Shown piece by piece: positions 1 to 8,477 of a stretch of 59,824 bases of DNA. Below the pieces are notes generated by a model. The model had not been told where the DNA came from, searched no databases, and was given only the letters and a program-made list of their open reading frames with translations. The number at the start of each line of letters is the position of its first letter. The stretch's first letter is position 1. Made by a program: the position numbers and the translations under genes. Where the stretch lies: assembly GCA_018673475.1 (NCBI GenBank), contig JABHCN010000022.1, forward strand, positions 1-59,824. The letters are read 5' to 3'. The DNA comes from Actinomycetota bacterium (GTDB lineage Bacteria; Actinomycetota; Acidimicrobiia; Acidimicrobiales; MedAcidi-G1).

Positions 1-80
1 AGACGAAGGTCTATGCCGTCCAGACGGGTATCTATGCCCTCCAGCCGGGTATCCACCCGATCCAGACGGGTATCTATGCG
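1..80 (-). repeat. 21-bp in-frame tandem repeat encoding coiled-coil heptads
   Basis: Read on the minus strand from position 80, three complete 21-nt units (80-60, 59-39, 38-18) and a partial fourth (17-1) encode seven-residue units of the type (R/G)(I/V)DTRL(D/E). Units 1 and 3 are nearly identical at DNA level. The array continues past the left edge, so the copy number is unknown. Being in frame, unit gain or loss would lengthen or shorten the coil without a frameshift. Confidence 0.85.
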
Positions 81-239
81 GTCCAGACACGTACCGATTG
101 CGAGCACGTCGTCTCGAGTAGCCAGATCCTGACCAGCGGTGCCGTCCAGCATGCCCATCAGGACCTCGGCCGGGTGCTCACCGAGCACCATGTCGAGCCG
201 CTCACGAAGCGACTGCCGATCTTGTTCATCAACCTTCAT
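1..239 (-). CDS. Coiled-coil small protein, C-terminus outside window (partial)
   Basis: An open frame starts at ATG 239-237 on the minus strand and runs off the left edge, so only about 79 residues are visible. Residues 1-45 are acidic and probably helical and contain an ATRDDV motif. After that the protein is a run of seven-residue units (RIDTRLD, RVDTRLE, GIDTRLD, GID...) with Ile/Val and Leu at fixed spacing, the pattern of a coiled coil. A purine-rich AGGAAG lies about 10 nt upstream of the ATG. It follows helD on the same strand, 132 nt away. I recall small actinobacterial proteins with a short N-terminal helix, an ATK/ATR-x-DL motif and then a coiled coil, but their function is unknown to me and I assign none. 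Confidence 0.7.
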   Translation of the reverse strand, partial: MKVDEQDRQSLRERLDMVLGEHPAEVLMGMLDGTAGQDLATRDDVLAIGTCLDRIDTRLDRVDTRLEGIDTRLDGIDLR

Positions 240-266
240 TGTCCATCTTCTTCCTGTCGGTGGCAA

Positions 267-285
267 GCCACTCCATGGGAGTGGC
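267..285. terminator. Perfect 8-bp inverted repeat, possible terminator
   Basis: GCCACTCC and GGAGTGGC are separated by three bases. The hairpin sits in the 132-nt gap between the helD stop and the start of the coiled-coil gene. No run of T follows it on either strand, so a factor-independent terminator is possible but not strongly supported. Confidence 0.35.
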
Positions 286-371
286 GAGTTGACGAGGGAG
301 AAGTTGTCTAGAACCTATTGGGACGGTGTGACAGCCGAGATGGCGTTGGACGGTCTCGGTAACCGCGCAAC

Positions 372-2432
372 TCAGCCAGCCAACACCGATGGGAGGGGCT
401 CGGCGTGGAGGATCGTGAGCCGCTTGGTGGCACGGGTAAGGGCAACGTAGAGGGCCCGCATTCCCTGGTCCTGCTCACGCACGATGCGCGACGGCTCGAC
501 GACCAGGGCGGCATCCACCTCGAGACCCTTGACCAGCGACACCGGCACAACCGCCACCCGCTCGTCGAGACCCCTCCGGGTCGGCCGGCCGAACTCGATG
601 CCCGCACCAACAAGGGCCTGTTCCACCTCGGCCACCTGTGATCGGGCGACGACCACAGCCAGGTTGCCCGTCTCGACGGCCTCCAGTTCGGCCAGAACCG
701 CTGCAGCCAGATCGGCAGCCATGTCTACGACCTTGACGAACCTGGGTGGGTCGCCATCGGACCTTACCGACACTGGCGGAGCCAGATCTGGCGCCGCCTC
801 GCTGAGCACCCGTGCGGCGACGTCCATGAGAGGTGCAGGAATCCTGTAACCGACGGTCAACTCGTTACGACGGGCTGGACGTCGGTCAGGGAGGTGGTCG
901 AGGATGCTGTCCCAGTCATGGTGTGCCCACGCACCGGTGGCCTGGGCAATGTCGCCCACGACGGTCATCGAGCCGTTGAGGGACCGGCGGTCAAGCATGC
1001 GCAGGTCCATGGGCGACATGTCCTGGATCTCATCGACCACGATGTGCCCATAGGTGCGGATCATGTCCTCCTCCCTACGTCCGGGCCGCGGTCCCAGAAC
1101 GGCTCGGGCCTCGTCGAGCAGTGGGGCGTCCGAGGCGGACCAGAGGAGATCCTCGGGCGACTGTGCCCTCGGCCTGTGCAGGGCATCGACCTCTGCGTCG
1201 GTCAGGGAGGGATCGGCGGCACGCAGGAGTGCATGGGAACCAAAGAGGTCGTTCAGAAGTTGAGCAGGTGTCAGAACCGGCCACATCCACTCAAGGGCCT
1301 CGCGTACCGCTATATCACCACGCAGGCGCTCACGGAGGCCCTCGGGGTCCAGGTCGCCACGGCCACCCTCGGCCATCACAGCGAAGAACTCGGCCTCGAC
1401 GAAGCGTCTGGCAGCGTTGTGGGTCCGGAAGCGGCGCCTGGCCTCGGCGACGATCGATGCGGTGGCAGCAGCGGGAACGGTGAGCCACTGCAGGCCATGA
1501 CCTACGCGCACGTCGTCACGAAGTGGCTGCTGGCGGGTACGTGCCGCCCGGGCGACCATGCGGACCATCCGGAGGTCGCCCTTCAGGCGGGACACGTCCT
1601 CGTCGCCACGGTGGTCAGATATTCGCACACCGCCGACCATGTCCCCGAGAGTGGCCAGCTGCACCCCGGCCTCTCCGAGAGACGGGAGCACCTGTTCGAT
1701 GTAGGCGAGGAACAGGCGGTTGGGTCCGACCACCAGTACGCCCTGACCCTCGAGCGGGAACCGGTGCGTGTAGAGGAGGTAGGCGGCCCGGTGGAGAGCC
1801 ACGACCGTCTTACCGGTTCCGGGGCCACCCTGGACGGCAAGCACACCCGGCAACGGCGATCGGATGATCTGGTCCTGTTCGGCCTGGATCGTGCCGACAA
1901 TGTCTCCAAGGCGGCCTGTCCGGGCCGACTCGAGGGCTGCGATGAGGGCGCCCTCGCCGCGAAGTCCGCGGCCGTCATCGGCACGGAACCGCTCGAGGTC
2001 ACCGAAGAGCTCATCCTCGAGGCCGACAATCGTGCGGCCGCGACTCACGAAGTGACGTCGACGTCGCAGGCCCATCGGCACAGGTCCGGTGGCGCGGTAG
2101 AAGGCCTCTGCCACGGGTGCCCGCCAGTCGACCACAACCGGTTCCTGGTCATCGTCCCAGACTCCGACACGGCCGATGTGGAAGCTCCCGTCGCCTACCT
2201 CTGGTTCCTGGTCTATGCGGCCAAAGACAAGGGATGCATCGCCGAGGTCCAGTTGCTCCAGACGGAGCGCCACGGACCCCCAGATGGCCTCGCGCTCGAA
2301 CCTGGCCTGATTGGTTCCGCCGCTGCCGACCTCGACCATTGACACCAACTCAAGGGCACGGTCGCGCGCCTCGTCGAGGCACCGGTATGCATTGTCGACG
2401 TAGGCCTGTTCGGCCTCGAGTTCCGGATGAAT
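372..2432 (-). CDS. helD: HelD/HelR-type UvrD-like helicase (RNA polymerase recycling ATPase), ATT start
   Basis: A superfamily-1 ATPase of 686 residues with Walker A GPGTGKT at about residues 203-209, a Walker B region VVDEIQD and a C-terminal helicase motif ALYVALTRA. The family displaces stalled RNA polymerase from DNA and, in some actinobacteria, counteracts rifamycin. No ATG, GTG or TTG exists in frame between the upstream stop and a TTG at 2348, but the 28 codons upstream of that TTG encode the family-type N-terminus (HPELEAEQAYVDNAY). That extension begins with ATT at 2432, preceded by a perfect AGGAGG with an 8-nt spacer. I therefore place the start at ATT 2432. A TTG 2348 start would delete the conserved N-terminal helix that inserts into RNA polymerase in HelD proteins. 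Confidence 0.88.
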   Translation of the reverse strand: MHPELEAEQAYVDNAYRCLDEARDRALELVSMVEVGSGGTNQARFEREAIWGSVALRLEQLDLGDASLVFGRIDQEPEVGDGSFHIGRVGVWDDDQEPVVVDWRAPVAEAFYRATGPVPMGLRRRRHFVSRGRTIVGLEDELFGDLERFRADDGRGLRGEGALIAALESARTGRLGDIVGTIQAEQDQIIRSPLPGVLAVQGGPGTGKTVVALHRAAYLLYTHRFPLEGQGVLVVGPNRLFLAYIEQVLPSLGEAGVQLATLGDMVGGVRISDHRGDEDVSRLKGDLRMVRMVARAARTRQQPLRDDVRVGHGLQWLTVPAAATASIVAEARRRFRTHNAARRFVEAEFFAVMAEGGRGDLDPEGLRERLRGDIAVREALEWMWPVLTPAQLLNDLFGSHALLRAADPSLTDAEVDALHRPRAQSPEDLLWSASDAPLLDEARAVLGPRPGRREEDMIRTYGHIVVDEIQDMSPMDLRMLDRRSLNGSMTVVGDIAQATGAWAHHDWDSILDHLPDRRPARRNELTVGYRIPAPLMDVAARVLSEAAPDLAPPVSVRSDGDPPRFVKVVDMAADLAAAVLAELEAVETGNLAVVVARSQVAEVEQALVGAGIEFGRPTRRGLDERVAVVPVSLVKGLEVDAALVVEPSRIVREQDQGMRALYVALTRATKRLTILHAEPLPSVLAG

Positions 2433-2440
2433 CGCTACAA

Positions 2441-2446
2441 CCTCCT
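2441..2446 (-). promoter_or_regulatory. Shine-Dalgarno AGGAGG that decides the helD ATT start
   Basis: On the minus strand AGGAGG is followed by 8 nt and then ATT CAT CCG GAA. It is one of the best ribosome binding sites in the window and is placed ideally for the ATT codon. The only canonical start candidates lie more than 80 nt further downstream. Confidence 0.75.
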
Positions 2447-2510
2447 GCGCCGTGATCGGCCGCTGCGGGCTCCCCGGAGGGGTGCGTATCCCGATTTCGG
2501 CCGAAGATTG

Positions 2511-2516
2511 ATTCTA
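2511..2516 (-). promoter_or_regulatory. Possible -10 element (TAGAAT) for helD
   Basis: TAGAAT lies about 80 nt upstream of the ATT start in the 181-nt gap shared with the divergent patatin gene. No convincing -35 hexamer accompanies it, so this is a weak call. Confidence 0.3.
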
Positions 2517-2613
2517 CAGCGCATGTGACCGACCGAACCCGCGGGCGTATCTCCACCTGAGGGCAGGAAATTCCGGATTTGCGTGCGACGATGGCGGCAA
2601 TGAGGTCCAACCC

Positions 2614-3591
2614 GTGACGAGCATCGGCCTTGTCCTGAGCGCCGGTGGCATGCACGCCGCCGCATTCCACGCCGGGGTTCTGGCTGCCATCTCGGAGGCC
2701 ACCGGCTGGGATCCCCGTACCGCCGACGTGCTGGTGGGCACCTCGGCCGGTGCATCCACCGCTGTCTCGCTCAGGGCCGGCCTCGCCGCTACGGACCTCG
2801 CGTCGAACTGCACGGGTTCGCCACTCAGTGCCGATGGCCAGGGCATCGCCGGACGGGTCACCACCAGGCTCGACATTCCACCACCGACTGACCGGACCGG
2901 TGCGTGGTGGCCGGCCAATCCGATGCTGGTCATCCGTGAGATTCTCAGCTCAAGGCGACCCAGACCCGTGGTGGCCATCGCCGGTGTCCTGCCCGAGGGG
3001 ACCGTGTCTGGAGTGACGATCGCCGAGCGCGCCAGTCAGGTACTCCCGGGCCCGTGGCCACGGGCGGCGACCTGGATCTGTGCCGTCGACCTCGACTCCG
3101 GAAAGCGGGTCGTGTTCGGCCGCGACGACGTCGACGCCGGGATCGGCGAGGCGGTGCAGGCCTCGTCGGCGGTTCCAGGTCACCTCACCCCCGTCGCCAT
3201 CGATGGAGACCGCTACATCGACGGCGGCTCACACTCGACCACGAACGCCGACCTGCTGTCCACGCTGGGGCTCGACCTGGTGGTCGTCTCCTCGTCGATG
3301 ACCGCCGTTCCCAGCGCCTCGGCATGGCCTGACGGGCCGGTCGGTCGGGCATGGCACAGCCGAACACTCCGCCGCGAGATCGAGGCAATCCGCTCCCGGA
3401 ACACTCCCGTACTCGTCGTGCAACCAACGGCCATCGACCTCGAGATTCGCAATGGTGGCGACATGGACCGCTCCTCGATGGCCGACATCTGCGAGGGTGC
3501 GGCGCTGTCGGCCCGGGCATGCCTCGCACATCCACGCTCGGTAGCGGCTCGCGGCATCCTGGAACGGGCAGCGCAGAGTGCGCCTCGGTAG
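2614..3591 (+). CDS. Patatin-like phospholipase/esterase
   Basis: A 325-residue patatin-fold lipid acyl hydrolase. The sequence shows the nucleophile elbow GTSAG (Ser44), a glycine-rich N-terminal stretch SAGGMHAAAFHAG that matches the oxyanion-hole region, and DGG at residues 203-205 for the catalytic Asp of the Ser-Asp dyad. There is no signal peptide, so it is probably cytosolic or membrane-peripheral. The start is GTG 2614. It is the first gene of a tight same-strand run (hemE starts 9 nt after its stop), so co-transcription with heme genes is likely, although a functional link is not obvious. The physiological substrate cannot be read from sequence. Confidence 0.88.
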   Translation: MTSIGLVLSAGGMHAAAFHAGVLAAISEATGWDPRTADVLVGTSAGASTAVSLRAGLAATDLASNCTGSPLSADGQGIAGRVTTRLDIPPPTDRTGAWWPANPMLVIREILSSRRPRPVVAIAGVLPEGTVSGVTIAERASQVLPGPWPRAATWICAVDLDSGKRVVFGRDDVDAGIGEAVQASSAVPGHLTPVAIDGDRYIDGGSHSTTNADLLSTLGLDLVVVSSSMTAVPSASAWPDGPVGRAWHSRTLRREIEAIRSRNTPVLVVQPTAIDLEIRNGGDMDRSSMADICEGAALSARACLAHPRSVAARGILERAAQSAPR

Positions 3592-3600
3592 CGTCGGCAC

Positions 3601-4647
3601 GTGACCAGCACCGACCCGTTCCTGGCGGCCTGTCGGGGCCTCCCCCATGAACGCACACCCGTCTGGTTCATGAGACAGGCCGGAAGGTCACTCCCCGAGT
3701 ACCGGGCCGTGCGGGGCGCGGGCAGCATCCTGGATGCCATCGCCGACCCTTCCCTGGCCGCCGAGCTGACGCTCCAGCCGGTCAACCGCTACGGCGTCGA
3801 TGCTGCGATCCTCTATTCCGACATCGTGGTCCCGGTGAACGCCATCGGGTTCGGTGTCGACGTCAGGCCCGGTGTCGGCCCGGTGGTGGAACAGCCCTTC
3901 GCCGACGAGTCAGACCTTGAGAGGCTCCGCCCGCTGGAACCCGAGGCGGACACCCCGTACGTGCTCGAGGCCGTGAAGATCCTGGTCGACGAGTCTCCCG
4001 TGCCGGTGATCGGCTTTGCAGGGGCCCCGTTCACTGTGGCTTCCTACCTGATCGAGGGGTCACCCTCACGCACCTACGGGCGTACGAAGGCCCTCATGTC
4101 CGGCAACCCCGACCTCTGGTTCAGGCTGATCGACCGTCTGGCAGACCTGGCGATCTCGTCGCTGCGCTCACAGATCGACGCCGGTGTCGCAGCGGTGCAG
4201 CTGTTCGACAGTTGGGCCGGGGCACTCAGCCCGGCCGCCTACGAGCGTTTCGTACAGCCGGCTACCCGACGCGTCTTCGAGGCCGTACCAGACGTGCCAC
4301 GCATCCACTTCGGGGTCGGTACAGGCGAGATCCTCCACCTGATGGCCGACACGGGCTGCGACGTTGTCGGCGTCGACTGGCGGGTACCTGTCGACGTTGC
4401 CCGCGAGCGCCTCGGCCCCGACACGGTGCTCCAGGGCAACCTTGACCCTGCCGTCTGTCTGGGGCCGATTGATGTGGTCGAGGCCGAGGTGGCAGACATC
4501 CTCCGTCGCAACAACGGACATCCAGGGCACGTCTTCAACCTGGGCCACGGCGTCCTGCCGGAGACTGACCCGGCAGTGCTCGAACAGGTGGTCCATCTCG
4601 TGCACGAGATGTCACCCAGCCTGAACAGCCAGCTGAACCGAGGATGA
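3601..4647 (+). CDS. hemE: Uroporphyrinogen III decarboxylase
   Basis: A 348-residue protein of typical HemE length. It decarboxylates the four acetate side chains of uroporphyrinogen III to give coproporphyrinogen III in the cytosol. Visible hallmarks are the N-terminal MRQAGRSLPEYR motif and ILYSDIVVP, which carries the active-site Asp, plus the C-terminal NLGHGVLPETDP motif. The start is GTG 3601, 9 nt after the patatin stop. hemY follows 4 nt after its stop, so the two heme enzymes are translationally close and probably in one operon. Confidence 0.97.
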   Translation: MTSTDPFLAACRGLPHERTPVWFMRQAGRSLPEYRAVRGAGSILDAIADPSLAAELTLQPVNRYGVDAAILYSDIVVPVNAIGFGVDVRPGVGPVVEQPFADESDLERLRPLEPEADTPYVLEAVKILVDESPVPVIGFAGAPFTVASYLIEGSPSRTYGRTKALMSGNPDLWFRLIDRLADLAISSLRSQIDAGVAAVQLFDSWAGALSPAAYERFVQPATRRVFEAVPDVPRIHFGVGTGEILHLMADTGCDVVGVDWRVPVDVARERLGPDTVLQGNLDPAVCLGPIDVVEAEVADILRRNNGHPGHVFNLGHGVLPETDPAVLEQVVHLVHEMSPSLNSQLNRG

Positions 4648-4651
4648 CCGG

Positions 4652-6046
4652 ATGAACACGACTACAGGGAGACGTGTAGTTGTGGTCGGCGCAGGCATTA
4701 CCGGCCTCGCCACCGCCCACAGGCTGATGGTCGACCGCCCCGGGCTTGAGGTATCGGTTATGGAGGCAGCGCCGGTGGCAGGTGGAAGGCTTGTCACGAC
4801 GCCATTTGCCGGGCTTCCCGTCGACGAGGGCGCCGACTCGTTCCTGGTGCGTGTGCCATGGGCGGCAGACCTGTGCGCCGAACTGGGCCTGTCCGACGAA
4901 CTCGTCGCTCCCAGTGCACGATCGGCGTCGCTCTGGCTGGATGAACGGCTGAGGCCGATTCCAGCCGGCAGCGTCCTCGGGCTGCCGCTCGACCCGGCGA
5001 TGGTCCAGCCGGGCCTCCTCCCCGAGGCCGACCTGGAGCGGCTTGCAGGCACTGGGATACCTGACCAGCCCCTTCCGGCCGGAGACGGCCCGGCGGGCGA
5101 CCTGAGCATCGGCGAGGTCATCAGGTCATGTGCCGGACCCGGGGTTCTCGAACGGCTTGTCGATCCGCTGCTGGGTGGCGTCAACGCCGGCCTGGCCGAC
5201 GAGATGAGCTGCGCCCTTATGGCACCACAGTTCCTCAGGGCGGCACGCAGCGACGAGGGGCTGCTGGCTGCCCTCCGCCTTGCAGCGGCCGGAGCCGACC
5301 CGACCGCACCCGTCTTCAACGCCCATCCGGCCGGCATGGCCCACCTGGTCGAGACGCTTGTCGAGCACCTGGCTGACCGCATCCGGACAGACCAGCGCGT
5401 GCTCTCCATTACGGCCGATGGGAACCGCTGGAAGATAGGTCTCGACAACGGCACCGAGACGGCAGACGCCGTTGTAGTTACGACACCTGCTCCCGTTGCG
5501 GCCACGCTCGTCGAGGCCGCCTGCCCCGGGGCTGCAACGACCCTCAGGGGGATACGTCACGCCTCGGTCTCGCTCGCTGCGATCGCCTACCGACGCCCCG
5601 ACCTCGAGGTTCCCTCCGACCAGAGCGGCTTCCTCGTTCCCAGGGGGTCTGACATGTTGATGACAGCCTGCTCGTTCGCCGGCAGCAAGTGGAGTCACCT
5701 GGACGACGGTGAGCACACGATCCTGCGGGTCTCGGCGGGTCGCATCGACGATGACCGCTCCAGCCACATGGGCGACGACGCCCTGGTGACCACACTGCGA
5801 CGCGACCTGGCCACAACCCTTGGAGTCGAGGCCGATCCGACTGCTGTGCGCGTTACCCGCTGGCCCGACTCGCTGGCACAGTTCCCGGTGGGTCACAGGC
5901 GTCAAATGGCCCAGATGCTCCTGGCCCTCAGCCATGACGCACCGGGACTGTTTGTAACCGGGTCGGCCCACAACGGGGTCGGCATACCCACATGTGTCCG
6001 GTCAGGCAACGACGCTGCTGCGGCCGTCTCCGAACTCCTGGGCTGA
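4652..6046 (+). CDS. hemY: Protoporphyrinogen/coproporphyrinogen III oxidase, HemY (CgoX) type
   Basis: A 464-residue FAD enzyme. The N-terminus carries the dinucleotide-binding motif VVVVGAGITGLATAHRL, and the C-terminus has the family signature GSAHNGVGIP. In actinobacteria this family oxidises coproporphyrinogen III to coproporphyrin III, the substrate for ferrochelatase and then HemQ. A hemQ gene is present at 29499-30197, which supports the coproporphyrin route rather than the protoporphyrin route. It follows hemE by 4 nt. The start ATG 4652 gives a normal N-terminus with the FAD motif beginning near residue 8. Confidence 0.95.
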   Translation: MNTTTGRRVVVVGAGITGLATAHRLMVDRPGLEVSVMEAAPVAGGRLVTTPFAGLPVDEGADSFLVRVPWAADLCAELGLSDELVAPSARSASLWLDERLRPIPAGSVLGLPLDPAMVQPGLLPEADLERLAGTGIPDQPLPAGDGPAGDLSIGEVIRSCAGPGVLERLVDPLLGGVNAGLADEMSCALMAPQFLRAARSDEGLLAALRLAAAGADPTAPVFNAHPAGMAHLVETLVEHLADRIRTDQRVLSITADGNRWKIGLDNGTETADAVVVTTPAPVAATLVEAACPGAATTLRGIRHASVSLAAIAYRRPDLEVPSDQSGFLVPRGSDMLMTACSFAGSKWSHLDDGEHTILRVSAGRIDDDRSSHMGDDALVTTLRRDLATTLGVEADPTAVRVTRWPDSLAQFPVGHRRQMAQMLLALSHDAPGLFVTGSAHNGVGIPTCVRSGNDAAAAVSELLG

Positions 6047-6064
6047 GGCTCCACCACTGATCTG

Positions 6065-7603
6065 ATGTCTGGACCTCCGTCTCTGCGCACAGGGCTGACG
6101 GCAATCGGCGCCGGCCTGCTCCTTGCTGCGGCGGTTCCGCCGTGGGGTTGGTGGCCCACCGCATTCGTCGGCATCGCCCTCCTGGATCAGCTCATCGCAG
6201 GGCAACCGGTGATCGTCCGGTTCCGCCGCACGGTGCTGGCAACAGCGGCGTGGAGTCTCCCAGCAACCCTGTGGATGCTCGACCTGACGCCACCGGGATG
6301 GGTGTTCGCCGGACTTCTCCATGCCACCTTCTTCGGCCTGGCGGCCTGTGCCGTCCCATCGGGGCGCTGGCGCAGGATGGGCCTCGTCGGATCGTTCACC
6401 GTCGCCGAGTTCGCCCGCTGGAGCGTGCCATTCGGGGGTGTTCCGCTTGCAACCATCCCGATGGGCCAGGCCACCGGTCCGCTGGCACCGGTCGTTCGCG
6501 TCGCAGGGTCGCTGCTCCTGGTTGCCGTTGTGGTGGCTGTCGGATTGTCCCTTAGCGCCCTCGCCGACGTGTGGCGGGGTGACCGACTGTCCCTCCGTGA
6601 GGCGGTTGCCGGTGGTGGCGTCCTGCTCCTGGCCGCTGTTCTGGCAGCCGTGGCCCCGACAGGCCACGTTGTCGGCAGCCTGGATCTGGCTGCAGTGCAG
6701 GGTGGTGGCCCGCAGCGGACGAGGGCGTCGCCGACCGGTGCGGCCATCGTGTTCGCCAACCAGTTGGCCGCATCGCAACTCGTGGAAGGCCCCATCGACG
6801 TGGTCCTCTGGCCCGAGAACGTCGTCAACCCGGCGCCCCTTCCCACCGCGGGAAGCCGCCGAGCGGACAGGCTCTACCCCGACGATGCCGACCTGGCGCT
6901 CACAGCCGAGGCCCAGAGGCTCGGTGCGGTGCTGGTCCCGGGATGGTTCCACCGTTCACCCAGCGACCCGAAGGCCAACGTCAACTACTCCACCGCCATT
7001 GAACCCGATGGCGCCGTCGTGGACCGCTACGACAAGGTTCGTACCGTCCCCTTCGGCGAGTTCGTACCGCTCCGGTGGATGCTGGACCCCATCGCGGGCG
7101 ACATCCTGCCGACGCGTGACCTCCTTCCCGGGACGGGCGACGCGGTGCTCGACACATCGGTAGGCCGCCTGGGCGTGACCATCTCATGGGAGGTCTTCTT
7201 CGACCATCGCACCCGTGACCCCGTGCTCGACGGGGCACAGGTCATGTTGAACCCGACCAACGGGGCCAGCTACTGGCTGACCCAGGTCCAGACCCAGCAG
7301 GTCGCGTCCAGCCGCCTACGGGCACTCGAGACCGGACGCTGGATGGTCCAGGCCGCGCCCACGGGATTCAGCGCCATCATCGATGCCGACGGAAGCCTCC
7401 TCGAGCGCACCGGTGTGGGCGAACAGGCGGTGCTCCAGGGAACGGTCGAGCTCCGCGAGGGCCTCACGTGGGCCACGAGGCTCGGTCCGATTCCGATGCT
7501 GGTGCTGTCGGTGTTGCTCGTGGCAGCGGCCCACGCCGCCGCCGTCTGGCAGACTCCCAGCGTTGACCGCACCAACCCAAGGAGAACCGATGCCACAGGT
7601 TGA
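6065..7603 (+). CDS. lnt: Apolipoprotein N-acyltransferase-like protein, catalytic Cys replaced by Ser
   Basis: A 512-residue membrane protein with several hydrophobic segments in the first 210 residues, then a nitrilase-fold domain and a C-terminal membrane segment: the Lnt architecture. Lnt adds the third acyl chain to diacylglyceryl-Cys lipoproteins. Of the Glu-Lys-Cys triad, Glu251 (WPEN) and Lys324 (YDKVRTVPFGEF) are present, but the nucleophile position reads GVTISWEVFF, with Ser374 (codon TCA) in place of Cys. The surrounding motif is otherwise well conserved. It may use Ser, be inactive, or have another acyl-transfer role. The downstream hydrolase gene overlaps its end by 14 nt. It belongs to the hemE-hemY run. 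Confidence 0.88.
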   Translation: MSGPPSLRTGLTAIGAGLLLAAAVPPWGWWPTAFVGIALLDQLIAGQPVIVRFRRTVLATAAWSLPATLWMLDLTPPGWVFAGLLHATFFGLAACAVPSGRWRRMGLVGSFTVAEFARWSVPFGGVPLATIPMGQATGPLAPVVRVAGSLLLVAVVVAVGLSLSALADVWRGDRLSLREAVAGGGVLLLAAVLAAVAPTGHVVGSLDLAAVQGGGPQRTRASPTGAAIVFANQLAASQLVEGPIDVVLWPENVVNPAPLPTAGSRRADRLYPDDADLALTAEAQRLGAVLVPGWFHRSPSDPKANVNYSTAIEPDGAVVDRYDKVRTVPFGEFVPLRWMLDPIAGDILPTRDLLPGTGDAVLDTSVGRLGVTISWEVFFDHRTRDPVLDGAQVMLNPTNGASYWLTQVQTQQVASSRLRALETGRWMVQAAPTGFSAIIDADGSLLERTGVGEQAVLQGTVELREGLTWATRLGPIPMLVLSVLLVAAAHAAAVWQTPSVDRTNPRRTDATG

Positions 7604-8474
7604 GGCAAACGGGATCAGCATCGAGGTCGAGACCACCGGAGACCCCGCCGATCCTGCGGTGCTCCTCATCATGGGCCTCGGCTTCCAGTTGATCCACTGG
7701 CCGGACGGCCTCGTCAACCAGTTGGCGGCACGCGGCTTTCACGTGATCCGGTTCGACAACCGCGATGTCGGCCTGTCCACCTGGTTCGACGACGAGCCCG
7801 ATCCGAACATGACGGCTGTCTGGCTGCGCTCGAAGCTCGGCATCACGCCGAAGGTCTCCTACACGCTTTCCGACATGGCCGACGACGCCGCCGGGGTGCT
7901 CGACGCTCTCGGGATCGAGGCGGCCCACGTCGTGGGTGTCTCGATGGGGGGCATGATCTCCCAGCGTCTGGCCATCGAGCACCCTGACCGGGTCCTGTCC
8001 CTCTGCTCCACCATGTCCAGCCCAGGGCAGCCGGTGGGCTCGGCACAACTCACGCTGAAGTTGATGAGGATGGAGCAGGACCCGGACTCCAGGGAGGGAC
8101 GGATCAGGGTCGGGATGGAGACGTTCCGCCTGATCGCCGGCAACGGCTTCGACTTCGACGAGGACCACCTCCTGGAGGTGGCCACCGCCGCCGCTGACAG
8201 GGCGTGGCACCCCGTGGGGACCAACCGTCAGATGGCGGCGATCATGGCCGACGGCGACCGCGGACCTGTACTTGCCGGCCTGAGAGTGCCCACAACCGTC
8301 ATCCACGGAACCGACGACAGGCTCATGCTGCCGAAGTGCGGTAGGCGCACGGCCGACGCCGTGCCGGGCGCAGAGTTGGTCCTCATCGAGGGCATGGGCC
8401 ACGAGTGGCCCGAGGGAGCCTGGCCTGAACTCCTCGACTCCATTTCCGATCTGGTTGAGCGAACCACCAGCTGA
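7590..8474 (+). CDS. Alpha/beta-fold hydrolase
   Basis: A 294-residue serine hydrolase of the alpha/beta fold. It shows the conserved VIRFDNRDVGLS strand-turn segment typical of this family, the nucleophile elbow GVSMGG, an acid-loop region HGTDDRL and a late His in GMGHEWP. The true start is ATG 7590, preceded by GGAGAACCG with a good Shine-Dalgarno sequence; longer in-frame versions only overlap lnt. The gene overlaps lnt by 14 nt and ends 3 nt before the convergent methyltransferase. Substrate is unknown; esterase or aromatic-ring-cleavage type hydrolase are both possible. Confidence 0.88.
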   Translation: MPQVEANGISIEVETTGDPADPAVLLIMGLGFQLIHWPDGLVNQLAARGFHVIRFDNRDVGLSTWFDDEPDPNMTAVWLRSKLGITPKVSYTLSDMADDAAGVLDALGIEAAHVVGVSMGGMISQRLAIEHPDRVLSLCSTMSSPGQPVGSAQLTLKLMRMEQDPDSREGRIRVGMETFRLIAGNGFDFDEDHLLEVATAAADRAWHPVGTNRQMAAIMADGDRGPVLAGLRVPTTVIHGTDDRLMLPKCGRRTADAVPGAELVLIEGMGHEWPEGAWPELLDSISDLVERTTS

Positions 8475-8477
8475 GGC

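Noticed and set aside
1-80. CRISPR-like short repeats at the left edge
   Set aside because: The repeats are direct, without spacers, in frame and encode coiled-coil heptads.
894-2342. 482-residue open frame on the plus strand inside helD
   Set aside because: It is antisense to a clear HelD protein, has no recognisable domain, and long antisense frames are expected in high-GC coding DNA.
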